This document shows positions 7,172 to 14,238 of a stretch of DNA of 18,634 bases, one piece after another. The translations under genes and the position numbers were made by a program. The stretch lies in assembly GCA_016296285.1 (NCBI GenBank), contig JAEDJP010000018.1:1-18634 (forward strand), in the 5' to 3' direction. Each line of letters begins with the position of its first letter. Position 1 is the stretch's first letter. This DNA comes from Bacilli bacterium. Lineage in GTDB: Bacteria; Bacillota_I; Bacilli_A; RFN20; CAG-826. Below the pieces are notes generated by a model, which had not been told where the DNA came from, made no database searches, and worked only from the letters and a program-made list of their open reading frames with translations.

Positions 7172-7714
7172 ATGAAAACGATTCTCATCATTGTCCTCAT
7201 CACGATGGCTTGCGTCGCTGGCTTCGGGGCGATCAGCAAGTTCACGGATGCCAGCGCGTCGACCACGACGAGCCAAAAGAAAGACGATGCCACGACATTG
7301 TCCGTTTCAATCAGCGGTCAAGTCGTGAAACCTGGCACGTACAAACTACAGGCAGGAGCAACCTTGGTGGATTTGATCGAGGCTGCTGGGGGAACGAACA
7401 CAAACGCCGACGAGCTTGCGTTCTTTCCCGATACGATACTCGAGGCAAAGGGCGAGTATTATATCGCGCCGATTTACGACAATACCTCGGCTTGCGCGAC
7501 GTCCCCCATCATCAAGTGCAACCTGAATAAGGCTTCGGCAGAAGAACTGAACAAGATCGCCGGATTCACCAAAACCGCTTCCGCGGCCGTGGTCAGCTAT
7601 CGCAATTCCGTGAAATTCGAGACGCTTGAACAAGTCCAAGAGGTTTCGGGTATCGGGAAAGCCACCTATATCAGCGTTCGCGACAAACTCACTTTGAAAG
7701 ATCCTGCCGAGTAA
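7172..7714 (+). CDS. comEA: ComEA-type competence DNA-binding protein
   Basis: The 180-residue protein has an N-terminal membrane anchor (about residues 3-20), a Ser/Thr-rich linker, an SLBB domain (about 43-100: VSISGQVVKPGTYKL) and a C-terminal helix-hairpin-helix region (about 117-176: LNKASAEELNKIAGF ... VSGIGKATYISV). This is the ComEA plan: a surface receptor that binds incoming double-stranded DNA and hands it to ComEC. The first hairpin reads GFTKT where GIG is usual; the second is canonical GIG. GGAGG at 7161-7165 sets the start. No convincing promoter is seen in 7113-7160, only an inverted repeat GCGAA-AA-TTCGC (7113-7124). comEC follows after nine bases. Confidence 0.92.
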   Translation: MKTILIIVLITMACVAGFGAISKFTDASASTTTSQKKDDATTLSVSISGQVVKPGTYKLQAGATLVDLIEAAGGTNTNADELAFFPDTILEAKGEYYIAPIYDNTSACATSPIIKCNLNKASAEELNKIAGFTKTASAAVVSYRNSVKFETLEQVQEVSGIGKATYISVRDKLTLKDPAE

Positions 7715-7723
7715 ACGCGCCCC

Positions 7724-9766
7724 ATGCGAGTCCTCTTCCTCTTTCTTGGGCTTGCCTTGGGAATTGCCACCGGGTTTCTCCGGGACGCGATCCCATGGGT
7801 GATCGCTTTGCTCATCGCCGCCGTCATATTTCTCCTCTCTCTCAAAAAGAAAGAGGCTGTATGGTACGGGTTATCCCTTCTCCTCGGCGTGGGGCTTGGC
7901 CTTCTTGGTCGAATCCCCCATGCCGAGGGTGCCATCGAATATCAAGGAATCGTCATCCGCCGCTCTCAGAACTACGTCATCCTATGGCGTCCTTTTTTCA
8001 TGGTGTATTGCCCTTGCAAGGAAAACTCTTTTCAACTCGGGGATATCTTGAACATTCAAGGAAACCTCGAAAAGATTTCCTTCGCCACCTACGAATCCCG
8101 CTTCGATTTCGGAGCGTTTCTCGAAAGCAACGGGGTGCTCTATGGCTTTGACTACCCAAGAGTCGAACCTCGCTTTTTGTTCCCTGTTCGATTTCGCGCT
8201 ATTGAGAGCGCCTTCCTGTCCAAGTTCTCGAACGAAACCTCGTCCTTGCTTCGTTCGTTGCTCTTTTCAACCCAAGATGATTCGGAGACGATCGCGGCGT
8301 TGCGCGAGATGAACCTCCTTTTTCTTTGGTCCACATCTGGATTGCTTTGCGGCCGGATTCTTGATGGAATCCAAGGAATTCTTCGAAAAGCTTGCAACAC
8401 GGACAAAAAAGCAGATTCCTGGTTGCTTGTCATTGGAACTTGCTATATTCCGCTTGGCTTGCGAAAAGTAGGAATCGCAAGGGCTTTGTTGGTTCGTTTG
8501 CTGCGATATTTAAACACCCATTCGAAGTTGTTTCCGAAAAAACTGATCTCCCTTGAAATCATTTCGCTTTCGGGCATTGCGATTCTGTTGATTTCCCCTT
8601 TCCAGGTTTTCCAAAAGGGCTTCCTTCTTGGATTCGGCATCAGCCTAGTTTTTTCGTTGTTCGGGAAGGTCTTTGAACGCATTGAGAACAAAAAAGCTCG
8701 AAAAATAGCTTCCTTTGCCCTCGTGCAAGCCATTGTTTTGCCCTTAACGATGAACGAGACAGGAAGGTTTCATTTGCTGACCCCAGTCTTTTCCCTTTTG
8801 ACCACCCCGATCGCTTTGGCCTTTACCGTTTTTGGCTTGTTTGCTTTCTTGATCTTCCCGATGGTCCCCGTCATGAATCTATTGGGAGAAAACCTTAGCC
8901 AATTCCTGAGGAAACTCGCGGAACTCGATGTTGCGATTTCCTTGCCTCCCTGGTCAAAGGGGTTTCTCGTTTCGTATTATGTCGTCTTGCTCATCGTGTT
9001 GATTGCGTGTGAAAGCGGCGTTCCTTCCTTGCGGAGAGTGCCGACGGGAATATTGGTTGCGGCATATCTTTTTTCCTTGCTCCCGATTCCTCCGCTCTTT
9101 TCGCAAGAAGTCACGTTTCTCAATGTCGGGCAAGGGGATGCCATTCTCGTCCGGGATCGCTCAACGGCTGTGTTGATCGATACCGGTGGGACAAATCAAT
9201 TCGACCTAGCGACGGAATCCCTTATCCCTTACTTGCGGAAACATAGAATCTATCATCTCGATTGCGTTATCGCCTCGCATCACGATTTCGACCACATCGG
9301 GGCATATGAAAGCTTGGCATCCCATTTCGAAGTTCGCTCCTTCGTAGATGACAAAGGCGATTTCCCTCTTGAGATTGGAACCCTTCGATTCGAAAACCTG
9401 AACGTTTTCCCTGCCGATGAAGAAAACGAGGCCTCCCTTGTTCTGAAACTTGATTTCATGGGACAAAGCTGGATGTTCATGGGGGATGCTCCGGTTGAAA
9501 TCGAACGGCAAATCCTTTCTTCCGGTGCGGATGTGAATTGCGATGTCCTGAAAGTCGGGCATCATGGTTCGAATACGTCATCAAGCATGGCCTGGCTTGT
9601 CGCGTGTTCGCCATCCGTCGCCGTGATTTCCGTAGGAGCGAAAAACCATTATGGGCACCCGAACGCCGAGGTGATCGAGCGATTGGAATCCTTGGGAATC
9701 GAAATACGACGAACGGACGAAGAAGGGACGATTCGTTATGCCAAAGCCAGCGTGCCTTGGGTATAA
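7724..9766 (+). CDS. comEC: ComEC/Rec2-family DNA uptake channel protein
   Basis: ComEC forms the inner-membrane channel for single-stranded DNA in transformation. The 680-residue protein has N-terminal membrane helices (1-62), a soluble beta region (about 70-150), the polytopic competence domain (about 165-450) and a C-terminal metallo-beta-lactamase-like domain: VTFLNVGQGDAIL (463-475), SHHDFDH (518-524), GDAP (587-590) and KVGHHGSNTSS (610-620). It is somewhat shorter than the B. subtilis protein. The usual SGLH motif of the competence domain reads STSGLLCG (203-210), with Leu for His. The ATG follows the comEA stop by nine bases without a clear Shine-Dalgarno site, so coupled or weak translation is likely. 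The membrane part is AT-richer and uses TTA, CTA and TCA codons rare in neighbours. Its stop lies in the holA -10 box. Confidence 0.93.
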   Translation: MRVLFLFLGLALGIATGFLRDAIPWVIALLIAAVIFLLSLKKKEAVWYGLSLLLGVGLGLLGRIPHAEGAIEYQGIVIRRSQNYVILWRPFFMVYCPCKENSFQLGDILNIQGNLEKISFATYESRFDFGAFLESNGVLYGFDYPRVEPRFLFPVRFRAIESAFLSKFSNETSSLLRSLLFSTQDDSETIAALREMNLLFLWSTSGLLCGRILDGIQGILRKACNTDKKADSWLLVIGTCYIPLGLRKVGIARALLVRLLRYLNTHSKLFPKKLISLEIISLSGIAILLISPFQVFQKGFLLGFGISLVFSLFGKVFERIENKKARKIASFALVQAIVLPLTMNETGRFHLLTPVFSLLTTPIALAFTVFGLFAFLIFPMVPVMNLLGENLSQFLRKLAELDVAISLPPWSKGFLVSYYVVLLIVLIACESGVPSLRRVPTGILVAAYLFSLLPIPPLFSQEVTFLNVGQGDAILVRDRSTAVLIDTGGTNQFDLATESLIPYLRKHRIYHLDCVIASHHDFDHIGAYESLASHFEVRSFVDDKGDFPLEIGTLRFENLNVFPADEENEASLVLKLDFMGQSWMFMGDAPVEIERQILSSGADVNCDVLKVGHHGSNTSSSMAWLVACSPSVAVISVGAKNHYGHPNAEVIERLESLGIEIRRTDEEGTIRYAKASVPWV

Positions 9767-9767
9767 T
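9762..9767 (+). promoter_or_regulatory. -10 box of holA, leaderless configuration, overlapping the comEC stop
   Basis: TATAAT is followed by six bases (gacaag) and a GTG at 9774. The comEC TAA (9764-9766) is part of the hexamer. ATGCCA at 9738-9743 is a possible -35 with an 18-base spacer. No Shine-Dalgarno site at usual spacing precedes the GTG. Confidence 0.55.
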
Positions 9768-9773
9768 GACAAG

Positions 9774-10775
9774 GTGATTTATCTCGTCTATTCCGAAGAA
9801 CCAGAACTCGCAAGAAGAAGTGCTTTGAAAATCCTCAAAAAGGAGTTTCCGGAGCGCGATGAATTCAATTACGTATCGCTCAACATGGCCGTTTCCCCTT
9901 TGAAAGAACTGGCTGACGAGTGCTCGTACTTGCCCCTTGGCGTTGACCGGAAAGCGGTATTCGCCGAGGATTGTCAGTTTCTTGCCAAGCCAGTCCGCGC
10001 GAAAGGCGTCGCGAAAAGCACTTCCAAGAAAAAAGCCCAAAAAATCGATGTTTCCCTAGAAAGGATGGCGGCTTATTGCCAAAACCCCAACGAGAACATC
10101 GACTTGTTTCTTGTTGTCTATTCCCAATCCTTGGACGAAGGAAACCCCGTGATTCAAGCGGTGAAAAACACCGGCCGGATCTTGAATGTGCCAATCCCTT
10201 CCGCGCAAGAATGGATTGATTTCGCCCTGCGCTTTTTGAAGAAATACGGGGTTGAGGCGGAACCCGCGGTCGCCGAAGAGATCGTGCGACGCGTGAACGG
10301 GGACTATGGCCGCTTCCTGTCCGACTTGGCCAAACTCTCAATCTACGCCAACGGCGAACCCTTGACCATGAATGCCGTCAAGCGCCTTGTCACCCCAAAA
10401 CTTGAGGATGACGCTTTCGCCATGTCGAATGCCTTGCTCAGGAATGATGTTTCTTCGGCGATTGCGATTTACCATGACCTTAAGGTGTTCGGGGTCGACG
10501 AGGTCCGGCTCATGAACCTGCTTGCGAATCAATTCCGCTTTATGGATATGGTTCAAACCCTATCGAACATGGGCCTTGGAAGCGATGCCGTGGCCGCAGA
10601 GTTGGCCGCCAAGCCGTTTCGGGTTACCGTGACTTTGAGAAATCTTCAGGGAGCGAAGAAGGGATCGCTTCCCCGCATCATGGAATCCCTGTATGCCACG
10701 GAAAAGGCCATCTTATCAGGAGAACAACCGCCCCGGTTGGCCTTTGAACGATTCCTCGCGACCTTTGTGTTATGA
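9774..10775 (+). CDS. holA: DNA polymerase III subunit delta
   Basis: HolA is the clamp-loader subunit that opens the sliding clamp. The 333-residue protein starts VIYLVYSEEPELARR, the usual position for the delta fold, and includes the central segment WIDFALRFLKKYGVEAEPAVAEEIVRRVNGDYGRFLSDLAKLSIYA and a helical C-terminal collar domain. Walker motifs are absent, as expected. GTG at 9774 is preferred to the in-frame ATG at 9738, which would add 12 residues encoded inside comEC and upstream of the promoter. Position between comEC and rpsT is the classic Firmicutes order. The gene ends TTA-TGA just before a terminator. Confidence 0.9.
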   Translation: MIYLVYSEEPELARRSALKILKKEFPERDEFNYVSLNMAVSPLKELADECSYLPLGVDRKAVFAEDCQFLAKPVRAKGVAKSTSKKKAQKIDVSLERMAAYCQNPNENIDLFLVVYSQSLDEGNPVIQAVKNTGRILNVPIPSAQEWIDFALRFLKKYGVEAEPAVAEEIVRRVNGDYGRFLSDLAKLSIYANGEPLTMNAVKRLVTPKLEDDAFAMSNALLRNDVSSAIAIYHDLKVFGVDEVRLMNLLANQFRFMDMVQTLSNMGLGSDAVAAELAAKPFRVTVTLRNLQGAKKGSLPRIMESLYATEKAILSGEQPPRLAFERFLATFVL

Positions 10776-10799
10776 AAAAAGCGCCAAGCGGCGCTTTTT
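10775..10799. terminator. Bidirectional intrinsic terminator between holA and rpsT
   Basis: AAAAAGCGCC (10776-10785) and GGCGCTTTTT (10790-10799) form a perfect ten-pair stem with loop AAGC. The plus strand ends in five Ts and the minus strand in about six, so it can serve both convergent genes. It begins directly after the holA stop codon. Confidence 0.92.
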
Positions 10800-10812
10800 G
10801 ATGAGTCGCAAA

Positions 10813-11076
10813 TTACTTAACGGAAGCAACAGCCTTTTGAAGAGCGGCTTTCTTGCGATCAACCGTATTCTTCTTGAGGAGTCCGCTCTGAGCGGCTTTG
10901 TCCAAGATGGAGATGGCTTCGGCGAGAAGCTTCGCGGCTTCTTCGACATTCCCAGCCTCGACGGCGGCCGTCACCTTCTTGCAAGCGGTGCGGACGCGGG
11001 ACTTGTCGGCGCTGTTCTTTTCGTGAGCGGCCTTGCTGCTCGCGTCACGCTTGATTTGAGATTTAATGTTCGGCAT
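10813..11076 (-). CDS. rpsT: Small ribosomal subunit protein bS20
   Basis: The 87-residue basic protein begins MPNIKSQIKRDASSKAAHEKNSADKSRVRTA and ends KNTVDRKKAALQKAVASVK, the standard helical bS20 sequence that binds 16S rRNA early in 30S assembly. The ATG at 11076 is chosen over the ATG at 11133, which would add 19 unrelated residues, because MPNIKSQ is the conserved start and AAGGAA (11088-11083) lies six bases upstream. It has a probable own promoter (11105-11133) carrying a 14-bp palindrome, and ends at the shared terminator. Confidence 0.97.
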   Translation of the reverse strand: MPNIKSQIKRDASSKAAHEKNSADKSRVRTACKKVTAAVEAGNVEEAAKLLAEAISILDKAAQSGLLKKNTVDRKKAALQKAVASVK

Positions 11077-11104
11077 TTCAGTTTCCTTTTCTATTCGCGG
11101 GATA

Positions 11105-11133
11105 AGTTTAGCCTTAAGGCTAGCTTTGTTCAA
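11105..11133 (-). promoter_or_regulatory. Probable rpsT promoter with palindrome in the spacer
   Basis: On the minus strand TTGAAC (11133-11128), a 17-base spacer and TAAACT (11110-11105) match the -35 and -10 consensus at four of six positions each. A perfect palindrome TAGCCTTAAGGCTA (11109-11122) fills most of the spacer and touches the -10. A start near 11098 would leave a leader of about 22 bases containing the Shine-Dalgarno site. The palindrome could instead act as an RNA hairpin after the upstream ligase gene, but no T-run follows. Confidence 0.5.
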
Positions 11134-13173
11134 CTATTTCTTTGCCTTTTTGGCCTTTTTGCCCTCTACGGGCTCGCGTTCTTTCAATAGCTCGAGGATT
11201 TCCTTCGCGAAATCGTTCGCGGTCGCAAGTTTTCCCCAAAGTTCTTGCGGGATGTCAACACCGAATTCCTCGTTGAGGCGTTGGCAGACCTCGATGTAAT
11301 TCATGGAATCTCCGCCAAGATCGGTGGTCCAAATGGCATCGGCTGCAATTTTGTAATCGGGCAGCGACAACGTGGCGGAGAAGACTTTCTTAATACGATG
11401 AATCGTATCCTTGACGAGTTCTTCGGGATAGCCTTCGAAGGAAACGGTTTCTTTCTTCGGGGCTTCTGCATTGAAGAAGTCGGGCGAACCTTCCTGAATC
11501 GCTTGGCGAAGCGCGAAACGTTTTACCTTCATGGAACCAGAGACGGGAAGCGGCCTCTTATCGATGAGGATCGCCTGAACGCGCTTCTCGCTCGGGAGCT
11601 TGGTGTTAATCGAACGGATATCCGAGTAGATTTGTCCGATCTTTTCTTCCGAAACGGAATTGTCGACTTCGCAAACCAACGTGATTTTTTCTTCCTTATC
11701 TCCAGGATGGATTGCTCCAAGGCATACGCAATTATTCAGATACTTGACATCCTTGAAGTAGTATTCGATTTCGTCGGGGTAGATGTTTTCGCCGTTGCTG
11801 AGGATGATCGTGTCTTTGATGCGGCCCTTCATGTAGTAATTGCCGTTTTTGTCGACGCTCGCGATGTCGCCGGTGGGGAAGAAGTCTTCCTCGTCTAACG
11901 CGGTCGCCTGACGGACGCCGTTGATGATCTCTTCGTCATGGATGACCGGGGATTTGACCCAGAGTTCGCCAGATTCGGCGTCGGGATTGGTTTTCTTGAT
12001 TTTGTAGGCATATCCGTAGAAGGGCTTGCCAATCGAGCATTTCAAGCGTTGTTCAACGCGAGAATCCTGTTCGACGGAAGCAATACCGATTTCGGTCATG
12101 CCGAAGCCGTTGTAGAGCGGGAAGCCAAGCCCGTTGATGATCGAAGCGGTTTTCGGGGAGAGGAAGCCACCGCCGCTGATGCAGAAACGGACATGTTTGC
12201 CCAAGGTCTTTTTCTGGAAAACGCCGCGAACGAGCTTGGAAGCGCCCGAGCCGGCCTCCTTTTTGGAGATTTTGTGGGTGTTATAGGCAATGAGTTTCGC
12301 TGCGAGGTCGCGCTTGCCGGGCTTCATGCCCGCGACGAGGCGGTTTACAGCCTGAGCGACGCCATCCCAGAACATGGGGACGGAGTAAATGTGCGTGCAT
12401 TCGCCCTTTTGGCAAGCGTATAGAAGGTCGGAAGTCGCCATGGATTTCGGGTAGACGACGCATTTTCCGTAGAAGTTATACCAAAGATAAACGACCATAA
12501 AGCCGAAAACGTGGTGATATGGCAACATGGCAAGAATGCGGATGTCCCCCGGATACATGAGGTCTACCGAACGCCCCGGAATATTGAGGGAGGCGGCGAT
12601 TTGAGCGACAAGGTTGTGACCATGGTAAACCATCATTTTGGCAGCGCCGGTCGTCCCGGAGGAGCAGAAGATCATGCTGTCGGCCCAGTCCGGCTGGAAG
12701 GTGTAATCCGGATCGGAATTCAGGATGTCGTTTAGCTGGAACGAGGGGCAAACGAATTCCGTTTCCTCCATGCAAACGACGGCTTGGGCGCCGGATTGGC
12801 GGATCAGATTGTCGGCGTTTTCTTTCGGGAGTCTCGCGTCCATCAGAAGAGGGACGCGGTTGTTCATGATGATCGCCCAGAAAACCATCGGCCAGCGCGG
12901 CGAATTCTTGAGCTTGAGAGCGACGATGGCATTCGGGGGCAAGGACGAGAAGCAAGTGCTCAGTTTCGAGGCGATTTTGAACGTCTCGTTGCGGAAATCC
13001 TCATAGGTCCGTTTCCTGGCTTTGCCGTTGTCGTCGAAGTAGAGATAGCAAGGAGCATCGGGATTGCGCGTCACGATGGCGTTGTAGATGTCCTCCATCG
13101 TTTTAGCCGTTTCCGCGAATTGCTTGGTGGCGCCAATGAACTCGGCTACCAGTGTTTCTTGTGATTTTTTCAT
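11134..13173 (-). CDS. AMP-dependent acyl ligase fused to an acyl carrier domain
   Basis: The 679-residue protein joins an ANL-superfamily adenylating enzyme (about residues 25-560) to a C-terminal acyl carrier domain (about 585-660). Visible motifs are SSGTTGAAK (171-179, ATP binding), YNGFGMTE (354-361), FPTGDIAS (432-439), GRIKDTIILSNGENI (450-464) and the lid lysine in SGSMKVKR (K549). The carrier motif DLGGDSMNY has the phosphopantetheine serine at S623. It ends in a Lys-rich tail GKKAKKAKK. By family logic it activates a carboxylic acid as the adenylate and can load it on its own carrier arm; the substrate, fatty acid or other, cannot be told. It has no condensing or reducing partner nearby. 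The start is preceded by a -10 box and no Shine-Dalgarno site. It lies between rpsT and fmt. Confidence 0.88.
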   Translation of the reverse strand: MKKSQETLVAEFIGATKQFAETAKTMEDIYNAIVTRNPDAPCYLYFDDNGKARKRTYEDFRNETFKIASKLSTCFSSLPPNAIVALKLKNSPRWPMVFWAIIMNNRVPLLMDARLPKENADNLIRQSGAQAVVCMEETEFVCPSFQLNDILNSDPDYTFQPDWADSMIFCSSGTTGAAKMMVYHGHNLVAQIAASLNIPGRSVDLMYPGDIRILAMLPYHHVFGFMVVYLWYNFYGKCVVYPKSMATSDLLYACQKGECTHIYSVPMFWDGVAQAVNRLVAGMKPGKRDLAAKLIAYNTHKISKKEAGSGASKLVRGVFQKKTLGKHVRFCISGGGFLSPKTASIINGLGFPLYNGFGMTEIGIASVEQDSRVEQRLKCSIGKPFYGYAYKIKKTNPDAESGELWVKSPVIHDEEIINGVRQATALDEEDFFPTGDIASVDKNGNYYMKGRIKDTIILSNGENIYPDEIEYYFKDVKYLNNCVCLGAIHPGDKEEKITLVCEVDNSVSEEKIGQIYSDIRSINTKLPSEKRVQAILIDKRPLPVSGSMKVKRFALRQAIQEGSPDFFNAEAPKKETVSFEGYPEELVKDTIHRIKKVFSATLSLPDYKIAADAIWTTDLGGDSMNYIEVCQRLNEEFGVDIPQELWGKLATANDFAKEILELLKEREPVEGKKAKKAKK

Positions 13174-13180
13174 ATGGAAA

Positions 13181-13186
13181 AATATA
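13181..13186 (-). promoter_or_regulatory. -10 box of the AMP ligase gene, leaderless configuration
   Basis: TATATT (minus strand 13186-13181) ends seven bases (tttccat) before the ATG at 13173. No Shine-Dalgarno-like purine run is present. The -35 is weak (TTCAAC at 17 bases), and a 5-bp inverted repeat AAGAA/TTCTT (13208-13221) overlaps that zone. Confidence 0.5.
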
Positions 13187-13249
13187 CAACGATTGGGGTA
13201 CTTGTTGAAGAATTATTTCTTAACACCGAACGCGCAATGCGTTATGCGG

Positions 13250-13278
13250 GTGCCAAGCGAGCCCGCACGTGTTAGAAT
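13250..13278 (+). promoter_or_regulatory. fmt promoter, extended -10, leaderless configuration
   Basis: TAGAAT (13273-13278) is preceded by TGT, giving a TGn extended -10, and ends six bases (tgccgc) before the fmt ATG at 13285. GTGCCA (13250-13255), 17 bases upstream, matches the -35 at four of six positions. An inverted repeat TGCGGG/CCCGCA (13245-13267) spans the -35. No Shine-Dalgarno site exists. Confidence 0.6.
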
Positions 13279-13284
13279 TGCCGC

Positions 13285-14238
13285 ATGGAAAAACGACAGA
13301 TCAAAAACCTCTCCGAGGCGAGAATTGTTTATATGGGCACCCCGGAGATCAGCGCCATCGTCCTTCGCGGGATGATCGAGGCTGGATTCCCCGTAGTCGG
13401 ACTCGTTTGCAACGAAGACAAGGTCGCCGGGAGGGGAAACAAAATCGAGATGCCCCCAACGAAAAAAGTGGCTATGGAACACGGGATTCCCGTCTTCCAG
13501 CCTCACCGCATCCGTTTGGACTATGCATTTTTGGAAGAACTGAAACCTGATGTCATCGTTACGATGGCCTATGGCCAAATCGTTCCAAAAGGCGTTCTCG
13601 ATATACCTGGCCACGGGTGCATCAACCTACATGGATCCCTGCTGCCGAAACTGAGGGGCGCTGCCCCGATTCAGCGCTCGCTCATCAACGGGGATGCCGA
13701 AACCGGCGTCACGCTGATGGAAATGGTCGAGGCGATGGACGCCGGCAGGATGTACGACAAAGCCATCGTGGCCATTTCGGATGACGATAATTATTCCTCC
13801 CTCGCTACGAAAATCGGCATCGCCGCCCGCGATTTGATCCTTTCTGACTTGCTGCCCTACCTTCAAGGCAAGCTCCCCGGCGTTCCCCAAGAGGAATCGG
13901 AAGTGACCATCGCCCCGAAGATTTTACCCGCGGAAGAACACCTTTCCGTTTCCCAAGATGCCGAATCGTTCCTGCGCTACGTTCGCGGCCTTTCGGACAC
14001 CCCCGGCGGATACCTCATGCTCGGGGGCAAGAAGTTCAAGATCTATGCCGCTCATTTCGTTGCTTCCGACGTTCTCGGCATCCCAGGGGAGATCGTCGAC
14101 GATAAAAAGAAGTTGCACCTTCAACTGAAGGATGGCGTGGTATCGCTGGATTCCGTGCAACTGGAAGGAAAGAAGCGGATGGACGCACGCAGTTTCGTGA
14201 ATGGCTTCCAAGGCCTGAAAGGTCAGATTCTTGAGTAA
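13285..14238 (+). CDS. fmt: Methionyl-tRNA formyltransferase
   Basis: Fmt formylates the initiator Met-tRNA using 10-formyl-tetrahydrofolate. The 317-residue protein has RIVYMGTPEIS (13-23), the catalytic segment INLHGSLLPKLRGAAPIQ (113-130) with N114 and H116, and D152 in MDAGRMY, giving the Asn-His-Asp triad; a C-terminal tRNA-binding domain follows. The annotated start adds about 11 residues before the usual beginning, but it is the ATG placed 6 bases after a -10 box; the internal ATG at residue 17 would break the fold. def and priA, its frequent neighbours, are not here. The end overlaps the helicase start by 8 bases. Confidence 0.95.
   Translation: MEKRQIKNLSEARIVYMGTPEISAIVLRGMIEAGFPVVGLVCNEDKVAGRGNKIEMPPTKKVAMEHGIPVFQPHRIRLDYAFLEELKPDVIVTMAYGQIVPKGVLDIPGHGCINLHGSLLPKLRGAAPIQRSLINGDAETGVTLMEMVEAMDAGRMYDKAIVAISDDDNYSSLATKIGIAARDLILSDLLPYLQGKLPGVPQEESEVTIAPKILPAEEHLSVSQDAESFLRYVRGLSDTPGGYLMLGGKKFKIYAAHFVASDVLGIPGEIVDDKKKLHLQLKDGVVSLDSVQLEGKKRMDARSFVNGFQGLKGQILE

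Noticed and set aside
11077..11133. Longer rpsT reading frame from ATG at 11133
   Set aside because: The conserved bS20 start MPNIKSQ and its Shine-Dalgarno site fix the start at 11076.
13201..13284. CIRCE or other known operator in the AMP ligase-fmt divergent region
   Set aside because: The repeats seen do not match the CIRCE pattern or another operator I know; listed only as inverted repeats.
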